64,000 nucleotides of DNA, taken from assembly GCA_029262455.1 (NCBI GenBank), contig JAJCZJ010000112.1:89570-153569 (forward strand), in the 5' to 3' direction. Positions within the stretch are counted from its first letter, which is position 1. Each line of letters begins with the position of its first letter. Shown here in pieces: positions 54,697 to 64,000 of the stretch. The translations under genes were made by a program, and so were the position numbers. The DNA comes from Deltaproteobacteria bacterium. GTDB taxonomy: Bacteria > Desulfobacterota > Binatia > HRBIN30 > CADEER01. Below the pieces are notes generated by a model, which had not been told where the DNA came from, searched no databases, and was given only the letters and a program-made list of their open reading frames with translations.

Positions 54697-55221
54697 TTAG
54701 AACGGTTTGACGATCGCGATGAAAAACATGGTTGGGATCAGGATGACTACGAGGGGCTCCGTGATCCGGAAGAAGCGCCAGTGCCATTCCATCATCGCCT
54801 CGTATCGGTCGTGATCGCCGCTGGCGCGGATTTGCCTCTTGTTGCCTCCCAGGTGAGACAGATAGATGTCCACCACTTCCATCGGCAGAATGATCGCTAC
54901 TCCAATCCAAAACTTGAACGGAATGAAGCTCCAATGCGTCAAGTTCACATCGCGGAGCCAAATCAACGCGAGCGCGGTCAAAACCATCACGACGAAGGCG
55001 ACGTGCTCCAAACTCGCTCCGGCGTCGAAGCGCTCCATGAAATCGTCGCGGCGCCCTCGCGCTACAGAGTCTTCCGGGTTTCGGCGCGACGCCAAGAAGG
55101 CCGGTTTCAAATAGAAGACCCACGCCACCGCCGTCGAGAAGCTCCAGATTGATACCGAGACGACATGAATCGCCTTGAGGTAGAAGTAGAGAGGCTCGAG
55201 GGCCAGTCGTAGGTCATCCAT
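54697..55221 (-). CDS. Four-helix membrane protein, unknown
   Basis: The protein is 174 aa with about four membrane helices (near 14-38, 72-92, 102-122 and 150-172). Residues such as LYFYLKAIHVVSVSIWSFST, with a His in the first helix, and EWHWRFFRITEPLVVILIP resemble copper-resistance or urate-oxidase-type membrane domains (haem-binding four-helix bundles), but no firm family was recognised. The ATG at 55221 gives a clean N-terminus. Confidence 0.55.
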   Translation of the reverse strand: MDDLRLALEPLYFYLKAIHVVSVSIWSFSTAVAWVFYLKPAFLASRRNPEDSVARGRRDDFMERFDAGASLEHVAFVVMVLTALALIWLRDVNLTHWSFIPFKFWIGVAIILPMEVVDIYLSHLGGNKRQIRASGDHDRYEAMMEWHWRFFRITEPLVVILIPTMFFIAIVKPF

Positions 55222-55399
55222 TCGTTTCGCAAGTCGCCAACACAATGGTTGTTTCCGACCAGGGCAAGAAACTCAACGCCCGGTGTCTACGGCCACCACT
55301 CGGACGAGGTTTCGCGATAGGCCAACCCGGCCGATTCTGTTTGACATCCGCGCAGCAAAGATCTTGTTTCGGTGCGCCGCGCGAAGATTTTCAGCGGCA

Positions 55400-55520
55400 A
55401 CGAAGATCCGTGTTCATCCGTGGCCTTTTTCGAGCGCGGCGTCAGCGTTCACCGGCGTTCATCAGCGGTTTGGTGTCGGCCAGTGGCTGGTCTGGATTCA
55501 TCCGTATTCATCCGTGGCCA
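55400..55520. repeat. Dispersed intergenic repeat (ATCCGTGTTCATCCGTGG type)
   Basis: Copies of (A)TCCGT(G/A)TTCATCCGTGGCC occur at about 55408-55427 and 55501-55520, about 75 bases apart, with a GTTCATCAGCGG variant between. This is a repeat of unknown origin in an otherwise gene-free stretch (55222-55546). Confidence 0.5.
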
Positions 55521-55546
55521 AAACTTTCGCGGCCGCACGCTCAAAA

Positions 55547-56299
55547 CTACTTCCCCGACCACTTCGGCGCGCGCTTTTCGGCAAACGCGCGTGGACCTTC
55601 CTTGGCGTCTTCGCTCATGAAGACCTTGCCGAGCAGCGGGCCCTGCATCTTCCACGCATCTTCTTCCACCATACCGCGCGTTTGGCGAATGACCTGTTTG
55701 CTCGCTGCAACAGCCAATGGAGCGTTGCGTGCGATGCGCTCGGCCAACTCTAGCGCGACCTCTGCAGCTTTCCCTTTCTCAGCGAGTCGCGACACCAGGC
55801 CGAGCTCATGCGCCTGTTCCGCCGTGATCGGATCCGACGTCAGAGCCATCTCCATCGCCACCCCATACGGCACGCGTTCCGGCAGCCGGAAAAGTCCGCC
55901 GCCCGCGGCGAAGAGCCCGACATTGACCTCGGGAATGCCCAGTCGCACGCCCTTGGCGGCGACGATGAGATCGCAGGTCAACGCGATCTCCAAGCCACCA
56001 GCGAGCGCAAACCCTTCCACCGCTGCGATCAGCGGCTTCTTGCTGCCGTTCTGCAAGAACTCCGTGAAACCCTGCGGCGGCCCCTCCTTCGCGAACGCCT
56101 TCAAATCCATCCCGGCGCTGAATCCACCGCCGGCGCCGGTTAGCACAGCGGCAGTAACACCATCGTCGGAATCGATCTCCTCGATCGCCGCGGTCAACCC
56201 CTGGGCTAGCGACGTGTTGACCGAGTTCTTCGCCTCCGGCCGATTCAGAGTGATCAGCCGCACGCGGCCATGTTTTTCTACCAGGATTTCATCTGCCAT
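55547..56299 (-). CDS. Enoyl-CoA hydratase/isomerase (crotonase family)
   Basis: The protein is 250 aa, the family length. Oxyanion-hole segments are TGAGGGFSAGMDLKAF (about 55-70) and EGFALAGGLEIALTCDLIVAA (about 95-120), followed by FRLPERVPYGVAMEMAL. Glu at about 114 of the usual catalytic pair is seen, but the second position is not Glu, so it may be an isomerase or degradative crotonase rather than a plain hydratase. It lies 70 bp before the LLM oxidoreductase gene end, in the same direction. Confidence 0.85.
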   Translation of the reverse strand: MADEILVEKHGRVRLITLNRPEAKNSVNTSLAQGLTAAIEEIDSDDGVTAAVLTGAGGGFSAGMDLKAFAKEGPPQGFTEFLQNGSKKPLIAAVEGFALAGGLEIALTCDLIVAAKGVRLGIPEVNVGLFAAGGGLFRLPERVPYGVAMEMALTSDPITAEQAHELGLVSRLAEKGKAAEVALELAERIARNAPLAVAASKQVIRQTRGMVEEDAWKMQGPLLGKVFMSEDAKEGPRAFAEKRAPKWSGK

Positions 56300-56370
56300 C
56301 TAATTTTCTCCTTAAGAACTTCCGTCTATTCGCCGCACGCCCGGCGATTCGGCAATCGCTTCGCGACGGT

Positions 56371-57420
<1,050 letters not shown>

Positions 57421-57617
57421 CAATTTCGCACCTCCAGAAATCGGCCGAGCAAGTTCGACCCAATCTCCTAGGGACTAACATCCCTACGACATCAGCGTCG
57501 ACTCCTCGCCGCCTCACACAATAATGTGGAACCAAACCCGACCCACCGTTTCGAAGTCTCAGGTTTGGCTTTAATGCCAAAATCGCGCTATCGGGATTCA
57601 TCGGAGAAAGGTTCAAA

Positions 57618-58157
57618 ATGTCCAAAAGATTCGACTTCCTCGGCATCAACCACCTGGCCCTTGTCAGCAGCGACATGGCGCGAACCGTCGATTTCTACCA
57701 GGGCGTCCTCGGCATGCCCCTGGTCAAGACCGTCGAGTTGCCGGCCGGCATGGGGCAACACTTTTTCTTCGACTGCGGCGGTGGCAATCAAGTCGCGTTT
57801 TTCTACTTCGCCAATGGTCCGGGCCCGGCACCCGGAATCGCTTCTCCGAAGGCGCGCCCGGACACCGGCGAGACAGAGACCGCTGTGGGGTCGATGAATC
57901 ACGTGGCATTCTCGGTACCGCTCGAGAAGATCGACGGGTACCGCCAGGCCTTACTCGACGCGGGGGTCGAATGCAGTGAAGTCTGGAATCACGACGATAG
58001 CGAGTGGGGCGTCTCGCGCGAGTTGCACGAGGGAGTGTTCGTCCGCTCGGTTTACTTCAAAGACCCGGACGGAACGCTGTTGGAGTTTGCGGCATGGACG
58101 AGAGAGATGGGCCCGGATGACGTCGCGCATTCGCCGGTGCGCCCGGGGAAGGATTAG
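57618..58157 (+). CDS. VOC family protein (glyoxalase/dioxygenase superfamily)
   Basis: The protein is 179 aa with two beta-alpha-beta-beta-beta modules. Likely metal ligands are the His of GINHLALVSSD (about residue 10), the His of MNHVAFSVP (about 95) and the Glu of DPDGTLLEFA (about 154). The substrate is unknown. GGAGAAAGG before the ATG is a good ribosome binding site. It is divergent from the LLM gene. Confidence 0.88.
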   Translation: MSKRFDFLGINHLALVSSDMARTVDFYQGVLGMPLVKTVELPAGMGQHFFFDCGGGNQVAFFYFANGPGPAPGIASPKARPDTGETETAVGSMNHVAFSVPLEKIDGYRQALLDAGVECSEVWNHDDSEWGVSRELHEGVFVRSVYFKDPDGTLLEFAAWTREMGPDDVAHSPVRPGKD

Positions 58158-58479
58158 GCGAAGCCCCATGGTCGATCGGCCAGTCGGCCGCCCGTCACCC
58201 TGAGCCAGCCTCCCCTCCTTGGCAAGTTTGGTGTAATTGCCGACAACCTGAGAGCCTTCCCCTCTACCTCCGGGAGAGGGTTAATGGTGAGGGGATCAAA
58301 ATGCCAACATCCTTCCCGCCCTTGTGCGGCAGTGCTTTGGCGCGCCCGTTCAAGAACGAACCCTCACCTTTCATCCTCTCCCGCGTGCTGCCATGCGGGA
58401 GAGGAGATTTTGTTGGGCTTTGCCCATCATTTCGAGAAAATCGACAGTCTCGCAGGGAGGGGGGACTACAGGCTCTCTG
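58158..58479. repeat. Intergenic region with G/C-rich hairpin repeats
   Basis: Holds no gene. A perfect 11-bp hairpin (58374-58384 with 58395-58405, TCCTCTCCCGC) and a related CCCCTCTACCTCCGGGAGAGG block near 58260 lie here. These look like copies of an intergenic repeat of the CCCTCTCCCG/CGGGAGAGGG type. The 3' end of the VOC gene faces it, so the hairpin may also end transcription. Confidence 0.5.
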
Positions 58480-59124
58480 CTATTTCTTCGCGTCGTCGAC
58501 GGTGGCCATGATGTCGAGGGAGCGCGATCCGCCGGGCCCCAGGATCTCGACGACTCGTTCATCGACGTCGTCGTACTCGAGCCGCAAGGCGCGACACATG
58601 GTCGCATGCATTTCGTAGGTGCAAGTAATGTACGTCAGTTCGATAATCTCTTCGTCCGAGAGCTCGGCGTGCAGAGCTTCGAACACTCCGTCCGACACGC
58701 GGCCGCCTTCCAACACGAGGCAATCGGTGTAGGCCAGGACCGCGCGCTCAACCGCGGAAAAACAGTCCGCGACCTGCCACGACGGGATCGCAGCGACCTG
58801 CTCCTCGGTCAGTCCGACGTCGCGGCAGGCCTTGCAATGTTGCGAGAACACGAACTGGCTGCCGCGCGTAAACCCAGTGCGACATTGGCCCAACTCACGC
58901 AGTTTGGGATCGAGCTTTCGGTCTGGATTTCGGTAGAGAAGAAAACCGCCGAGGCAGTGATCGAAAACGTCTGGCGAAGCGGCGAACACGGTCCACCAAT
59001 TACCCGGCGTACCGCTGGCTGTTCCCGGCTCTTTGATTGGGTCCCTGTCGCCAAACAGCATCTTGTACATGTTGCGCGCCGCATCGTGAGCTTCTTCAGG
59101 GGGAATCTGTCGTAGTCGTGGCAT
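58480..59124 (-). CDS. Carboxymuconolactone decarboxylase / AhpD-like protein
   Basis: The protein is 214 aa. The redox-type motif SQHCKACRDVGLTEEQVAAI gives the CxxC (about residue 99-102) typical of AhpD-like peroxidases and related CMD proteins. The middle has RELGQCRTGF and the end ELTYITCTYEMHATM. It could be a peroxidase or a decarboxylase. AAGGAG before the ATG at 59124 supports this start over 59157. Confidence 0.8.
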   Translation of the reverse strand: MPRLRQIPPEEAHDAARNMYKMLFGDRDPIKEPGTASGTPGNWWTVFAASPDVFDHCLGGFLLYRNPDRKLDPKLRELGQCRTGFTRGSQFVFSQHCKACRDVGLTEEQVAAIPSWQVADCFSAVERAVLAYTDCLVLEGGRVSDGVFEALHAELSDEEIIELTYITCTYEMHATMCRALRLEYDDVDERVVEILGPGGSRSLDIMATVDDAKK

Positions 59125-59248
59125 CCCGCATCTCCTTGCATCGTTCCAAGTGAGCACTTCATCTCCGATCGCTCACACCGATTCGCTTTGACCTTTCCAC
59201 TACTTTCTAGGACTTTGTCACCTCCGAAAACAATCGTCGGAGGGGAAA

Positions 59249-61624
59249 ATGGAACGAAGTAGGTACGGTTTCGCCGCCACAGTCGTGGCGATACTAGCGG
59301 CGGGCGATTTTTTGACCACAACGCAGGCTCGCGCAGCGGACTCGCGCGGTATCGAAGAGATCGTCGTCCGCGCCCGCAAGCGCGAGGAGTTGATCCAAGA
59401 TACGCCGATCGCCGTCACGGCTCTCAGCGACCGCGTCCTGCGCGAGGCCAACGTTCAGCGCATCGACGACATCACCAAGATCGTTCCCAATTTCAGTTTC
59501 GACACCGGCGGCGCAGGGCAATCGGCCCAGCTCACTCTCCGCGGAGTCGGAACAACCGGCGGCACTGGCGTCGCCTTCGACCCCGGCGTCGGCTTGTATA
59601 TCGACGGCGTCTTCATGCCGCGCGCACAAGTGTCGGTCTTCGACGCCCTCGATATCCAACAAGTCGAAGTTCTACGCGGGCCGCAGGGGACGTTGTTTGG
59701 CAAGAACACCGTCGGCGGCGCGGTCAGCATCACCACCGCGAAACCTACGGAAGAACTCAGCGGCTCGATCTTCGTTCGGCCGGGGAACCTCAACGCAATC
59801 CGAACGCGAGCCGTATTAAACATCCCAATCGATCGCGGGTGGTTCGAAGACAAACTCTTCACCCGCTTCGCGTTGGCAACCCGGAACCGAGACGGATTCA
59901 CCTTCAACGAAACATTCAATCAGGACTGGGGCGAAGAGAGCGGCATCACCTTTCTCGGATCGCTCCGTCTCATTCCGCGAGACGATGTCACCCTCGACGT
60001 CAGCGGGACGTGGTTCCGCGACCATACACACAACCCCGCCGGCCACTGCTTCGTCATCCGCCCCGACTCGGGCCTCGGCCAAGCGCTCGGCTTCTTCGAC
60101 GAATGTCGCCGGACGCGACCTCGTCGTATCACCACGAATGAGAACGCCGTCGCCAGCAGCAGCAGCTGGGGCGTTTGGGGTAATCTCAGCTGGGACGTCG
60201 GCGACCTCGGCCCCCTCGAAGAGACGAGCGCCAAGTTGATCGGCTCCTGGCGCCGCCAGCTGAGCCCGAGCCGCAACGACTTCGACGGAACCCGCGTGGA
60301 AGGCGTTGCAATCGCAAACTACGGCGGCGACGACAGCAACGCGGACGGGCGAGCCGGCGAGGCCGAGCAGATTCAACAAGAGATCCAGTTCAACGCCAAC
60401 GCGTTGGATGGGCGGCTGAAGATGGTGACCGGACTCTTCGGATTCTGGGAAGACGCCGACCGCTCCAACGGAATCAGGCTGCCACTCGTCAACACACTCA
60501 CCGAGAACCAAATCACCACCAGCAACTGGACTTGGGCTCTGTTCGGCCAGGCAACCGCGGAAGTGACGGATTGGCTGAGTCTGACTGCCGGCATCCGCTA
60601 CACGCAAGACAAGAAGGGAGCCGCACAGATCAACACCGACTTCGCCGGCGGACCACCAGGCGAGATCACCGGAAGGGTCAGCGATGCCAAGACCTTCAAG
60701 TCCTGGACCCCAATGGCCAGCATCGCGCTCTTCGCCCCGGATCGAGTGCTCGACGCGGCCAATCTCGACCACTTCATGACCTACTTCACATACTCCCGCG
60801 GCTTTAAGGGAGGCGGTCTCAACGCCGTCCTCGCCGCGTCCACCGAAGAGGGCTTGATCCCGTTCGGGCCAGAGACCCTTGACAACTTCGAGGTCGGCAT
60901 CAAGACGTTCGCTTTCGATCGACGTCTGTCGATGAACGTCGCGTTTTTCGAGAGCCAGTACGACGACATCCAGCGCAGCGTCATCCGCACCGCGCCGATC
61001 ATCGACGAGATGACCGGAGAAGCGACCGGCGTCCTGGTCAACAACCTGACACTCAACGCCGCCGAAGCGACAATGCGCGGAATCGAGGTCGAAGGGACCT
61101 TGATCCCAATCGACCACCTGACTCTGCAAGGCTCGTTCGGCTACATCGACGCGACCTACGATTCCTTCGGAACGGGGTGTGAAAATCAAACCGACCCCGA
61201 CGTCTTCCGCACATGTCCCGCCAGTCAATTTGACGGGCGTGACATCGACCGCACTGGCGAACCATTCCTACGCACGCCCAGCTACACAGCTTTCCTCTCG
61301 GCCCAGTACGCAATACCGATTGAGGCCGACGGCTGGCTCGCGGGGAACCTGACCCCTCGGATCGAGTGGTCGTACCGCGACCGCGAACTTTTCGGCGCAC
61401 CCGAAATACCGGAAGGTTCGCAGCCGAGCCTCAACCTGTTCAACGCGCGTCTCTCCTACTCCTTCCTCGAGGATCGAGCACAGATTGCACTCTGGGGACT
61501 CAATCTCAGCGACGAACTCTACTACGCCAACTTCCTGACCGCGACGGTGAATACGTTTGGAAACGCCATTGCGTCCTACGCGCCGCCCCGGACCTACGGA
61601 GCTGAGTTGTCCTACCGCTTCTAA
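59249..61624 (+). CDS. TonB-dependent receptor
   Basis: The protein is 791 aa. A signal peptide (about 1-30) is followed by a TonB-box-like EEIVVRARKREEL. The plug domain (about 45-160) has RIDDITKIVPNFSF and RGPQGTLFGKNTVGGAVSI. A 22-strand barrel follows, ending in an aromatic residue (LSYRF). This is the outer-membrane gate for siderophores, vitamins, sugars or other nutrients; the sequence resembles the Sphingomonas-type receptors that take up aromatic or steroid-like compounds. The GGAGGGG ribosome binding site is well placed. Confidence 0.95.
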   Translation: MERSRYGFAATVVAILAAGDFLTTTQARAADSRGIEEIVVRARKREELIQDTPIAVTALSDRVLREANVQRIDDITKIVPNFSFDTGGAGQSAQLTLRGVGTTGGTGVAFDPGVGLYIDGVFMPRAQVSVFDALDIQQVEVLRGPQGTLFGKNTVGGAVSITTAKPTEELSGSIFVRPGNLNAIRTRAVLNIPIDRGWFEDKLFTRFALATRNRDGFTFNETFNQDWGEESGITFLGSLRLIPRDDVTLDVSGTWFRDHTHNPAGHCFVIRPDSGLGQALGFFDECRRTRPRRITTNENAVASSSSWGVWGNLSWDVGDLGPLEETSAKLIGSWRRQLSPSRNDFDGTRVEGVAIANYGGDDSNADGRAGEAEQIQQEIQFNANALDGRLKMVTGLFGFWEDADRSNGIRLPLVNTLTENQITTSNWTWALFGQATAEVTDWLSLTAGIRYTQDKKGAAQINTDFAGGPPGEITGRVSDAKTFKSWTPMASIALFAPDRVLDAANLDHFMTYFTYSRGFKGGGLNAVLAASTEEGLIPFGPETLDNFEVGIKTFAFDRRLSMNVAFFESQYDDIQRSVIRTAPIIDEMTGEATGVLVNNLTLNAAEATMRGIEVEGTLIPIDHLTLQGSFGYIDATYDSFGTGCENQTDPDVFRTCPASQFDGRDIDRTGEPFLRTPSYTAFLSAQYAIPIEADGWLAGNLTPRIEWSYRDRELFGAPEIPEGSQPSLNLFNARLSYSFLEDRAQIALWGLNLSDELYYANFLTATVNTFGNAIASYAPPRTYGAELSYRF

Positions 61625-61778
61625 ACGACGCACCGCGCGGCCGGGTCGGCCAATCGTCTGGCCATCTCGGACATGACCAACGACGATTCGCCAGCAGTCC
61701 AGGTCAATTTGCGCATCGCGGCAGTTGACTATCACTTGCCCGCCGGCCGATGATGCACGCGTTCTAGGAGGACTCGTG

Positions 61779-63713
61779 ATGCAGACCAAGTTCGTTCTGT
61801 CCGTCGCTCTTTCAATCCTATGCACCGTCTTGCCGATGCGAGCACAACAGCAGTTCGAGGATCAGTCAGTCGAGATTGCAGGATTCTCGCACAAGAGCTT
61901 TACCGGGCTTGGATCAAACGGTGACGGCATCGCCGGCGCGGCATGGCTCGACTACAATCGCGACGGCTTTCTCGACTTGTTCCTCACCAACGGAAAGGGC
62001 GAGGATAACGCACTGTTTCACAACAACGGCGACGGCTCGTTCACTGACGTCGCCACCGCAGCTGGCGTCGCCAACGGTCTCGGCAACAGCGGCGTCGTCG
62101 CAGCCGACCTCGACAACGACGGCTTCGAGGATCTCCTCGTAACCGGAGATGGAGGCTGGGTTGGCTCCGGCGACTCGCCCATCATTCTCTACCGTAACCT
62201 GGGCAACGACACGTTCAGCGACGTGACCGCCGCCTCGGGAATCACCGGACCAGCGACCCACGCAAGCCCGACCGTCGGGGACATAGACAGCGACGGCCTG
62301 TTGGACGTTTACATCGCGGCGATCGGCAGCTTCGTACTCGGAGTCAATCACAAGAGCGAGCTCTACCGAAATCTCGGCGGCATGACGTTTCAGAACATCA
62401 GCGCGAGTTCCGGCGTCGACACGATGATCGGCGCCTGCGAAGCGATCTTTACCGACTACAATCGGGATGAGCTCGTCGACCTGTTCGTCGGCAACTGCAA
62501 CGGACCGAACCTATCGCTGACACCGATCGAAGTATTCACGAATAACGGCAACCTCACCTTCGACAACGATACCGCCACTGTAGGACTGGCAGCCGGCGGA
62601 CTTTGGATGGGTCTGTGCCCGGCCGACTTCGACAACGACGGTGACACCGATATGTTCACGACCAACTACGGGTCGCCGCTCGGCGGACTTACACCGCACG
62701 CCCTCTACAGTTCGAACCTCAGCCAAGGCAGCGCAACGTTCACCGACGTCGCAGCTTCCGCAGGAGTAGCGTCGGGTGAGTTCGGCTGGGGTTGCAGCTC
62801 CTCCGACTTTGACAACGACGGATGGGCCGACATCTTCTTCGCCGGCAGCCTGCCTTTGGGCCCCTTCCCTGCCATCGGCAGCGGATCCGGCAACGCCGGC
62901 CGCCTCTTCCGCAACAACCAAGACTTCACCTTTGCGGATATCACAGCGATGCAACCGCTCGACCTGAGTGATCGCTACACATCAGGCGTCGCCACGGCCG
63001 ACTACGACAACGACGGCTACGAGGACCTCGTGGTCATGACCGACGACTTGAACAACGACATGGGGCGTCCAGTGCTGTACCGAAATCTGGCAAGCGACGG
63101 CAACAACTGGCTCCAGGTCGAGCTACGCGGCACCGTCAGCAATCGCGACGCCATCGGTGCCCGCGTTCGCGTACGAAGCGAGGGCCTGACGCAAATCAAA
63201 GAGATCTACGGGGGATCGAGCTTTCTCTCGACGAACAGCAAGATTCTTACATTCGGGCTAGGTGACTCGACCAACATCCAGTCCATCTTCGTGCGCTGGC
63301 CAAACGGCCTCGAAGAAACCTTCGCCGCCCCGGGAGCCGTCAATACAAAGATGACTCTCGTTGAGGGCAGCGGCTACGCGCCGAACGTTGATCCGTTCAA
63401 GTGCTACAAGGTCAAAGACCTGAAGAATCCCAAGTTCACCAAGACGACCGTCGCGCTGCAGGATCAGTTTGAGATCAACGATGGCAACTTCGACGTAATC
63501 AAGCCGTTTTTGTTGTGCAATCCTGCAAACGTCGATGGCGAAGGGATCGTCAACCAAGCCGACCACCTCACCTGCTACAAATCGAAGGGACCGAAACTCG
63601 ATCCCGACCAACGGCCCCGAGTCCAAGCGTTCAATCAACTCGGACCACTGGAGCTGGAGGCGAAGAAAGCGTTTTTGCTCTGCATTCCGTCGAGCAAGAC
63701 GGTCTTGCCGTAG
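61779..63713 (+). CDS. Secreted FG-GAP/ASPIC-UnbV protein with a Cys-containing C-terminal domain
   Basis: The protein is 644 aa with a signal peptide (about 1-21). Seven or so FG-GAP/VCBS repeats with calcium loops (DYNRDGFLDLFL, DLDNDGFEDLLV, DFDNDGDTDMF and others) fill about 40-430. The UnbV/ASPIC domain (about 440-540) has NRDAIGARVRVRSEG and FVRWPNGLEE. The last 100 residues have two CYK-x-K motifs and two LLC motifs, a small domain I do not know. AGGAGG before the ATG supports this start over 61725. Confidence 0.85.
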   Translation: MQTKFVLSVALSILCTVLPMRAQQQFEDQSVEIAGFSHKSFTGLGSNGDGIAGAAWLDYNRDGFLDLFLTNGKGEDNALFHNNGDGSFTDVATAAGVANGLGNSGVVAADLDNDGFEDLLVTGDGGWVGSGDSPIILYRNLGNDTFSDVTAASGITGPATHASPTVGDIDSDGLLDVYIAAIGSFVLGVNHKSELYRNLGGMTFQNISASSGVDTMIGACEAIFTDYNRDELVDLFVGNCNGPNLSLTPIEVFTNNGNLTFDNDTATVGLAAGGLWMGLCPADFDNDGDTDMFTTNYGSPLGGLTPHALYSSNLSQGSATFTDVAASAGVASGEFGWGCSSSDFDNDGWADIFFAGSLPLGPFPAIGSGSGNAGRLFRNNQDFTFADITAMQPLDLSDRYTSGVATADYDNDGYEDLVVMTDDLNNDMGRPVLYRNLASDGNNWLQVELRGTVSNRDAIGARVRVRSEGLTQIKEIYGGSSFLSTNSKILTFGLGDSTNIQSIFVRWPNGLEETFAAPGAVNTKMTLVEGSGYAPNVDPFKCYKVKDLKNPKFTKTTVALQDQFEINDGNFDVIKPFLLCNPANVDGEGIVNQADHLTCYKSKGPKLDPDQRPRVQAFNQLGPLELEAKKAFLLCIPSSKTVLP

Positions 63714-63734
63714 AACTGATCGCCAAGGAGGCAC

Positions 63735-64000
63735 GGCTCGGCAGGCGCCTCTCCCTCCCGGGTGTTTCCTCTCAAGACGCTTGCGCGGCTCGGCAGGCGC
63801 CTCTCCCTCCCAAGTGTTTCGTCCCAAGACGCTTGCGGCTCGGCGGGCGCCTCTCCCTCCCGGGTGTTTCCTCTCAAGACGCTTGCGCGGCTCGGCGGGC
63901 GCCTCTCCCTCCCGGGTGTTTCCTCTCCAGACGCTTGCGCGGCTCGGCGGGCGCCTCTCCCTCCCGGGTGTTTCCTCTCCAGACGCTTGCGCGGCTCGGC
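63735..64000. repeat. 52-bp tandem repeat array, cut by the window end
   Basis: Units at 63735-63786, 63787-63836 (50 bp), 63837-63888, 63889-63940 and 63941-63992, then a partial. Each starts GGCTCGGC(A/G)GGCGCC and ends CTTGCGC; units 3-5 differ at one or two positions only. On the minus strand it reads as GEAPAEP-type peptides in long spurious frames. The array may continue past 64000. Confidence 0.9.

Noticed and set aside
59816..61228. Minus-strand open frame of 470 codons
   Set aside because: Antisense to the TonB receptor; no recognisable domains.
63258..63877. Minus-strand frames containing GEAPAEP peptides
   Set aside because: They are readings through the 52-bp tandem array and the end of the FG-GAP gene, with no start signals or domains.

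Overview
The window comes from a GC-rich Gram-negative bacterium. It encodes apolipoprotein N-acyltransferase, a TonB-dependent receptor, a porin, YceI and TsaE, so an outer membrane is expected. NtrC-type regulators, DUF5666/DUF6502 proteins, an F420-type LLM oxidoreductase and ASPIC/UnbV proteins in one stretch would fit an uncultured lineage near the former Deltaproteobacteria (Binatota-like). That placement is inference; no rRNA is present.

Region 1 (0.6-17.97 kb, minus strand) is housekeeping: cimA, lysC, tsaE, nnrED, glmM, cdaR, cdaA, ftsH and tilS, mostly overlapping or closely spaced. It then has a GIDE-like/LemA pair, two secreted proteins and lnt. Region 2 (18-25.7 kb) has a membrane hybrid kinase with two kinase cores and an NtrC-type regulator, followed by an ECF sigma operon carrying two zinc-ribbon/PspC proteins.

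Region 3 (25.8-31.6 kb) is an accessory zone beside tRNA-Gly(GCC). The 3' end of the tRNA is duplicated downstream. The zone holds small orphan genes, a DUF6883/DUF4926-like pair, hicAB, and an antitoxin whose vapC partner is only a fragment. Several dispersed repeat families run through it. Region 4 (31.6-37.8 kb) has a DUF6502-like protein, a lipoprotein with three DUF5666-like repeats, a di-haem cytochrome c with Ig-like and DUF5666-like domains, and an acidic secreted protein.

Region 5 (38-48.9 kb) is the most interesting part. A minus-strand operon encodes a type III polyketide synthase, an ICMT-type methyltransferase, a flavoprotein, YceI, a second methyltransferase and an ArnT-like glycosyltransferase. 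This resembles the Streptomyces srsABC phenolic-lipid pathway with extra genes. A near-consensus sigma-54 promoter lies just upstream. Next to it are a PstS-like protein, a porin, and a divergent kinase/NtrC-type regulator pair that could drive such a promoter.

Region 6 (48.9-64 kb) mixes metabolic genes (aspartoacylase family, ArsR/methyltransferase, MaoC-like, TauD, crotonase, LLM, VOC, CMD) with a TonB receptor and an FG-GAP/ASPIC protein. A GxxExxY gene sits between two inverted copies of a short terminal-inverted-repeat element, and a third copy lies at 49 kb. The window ends inside a 52-bp tandem repeat.
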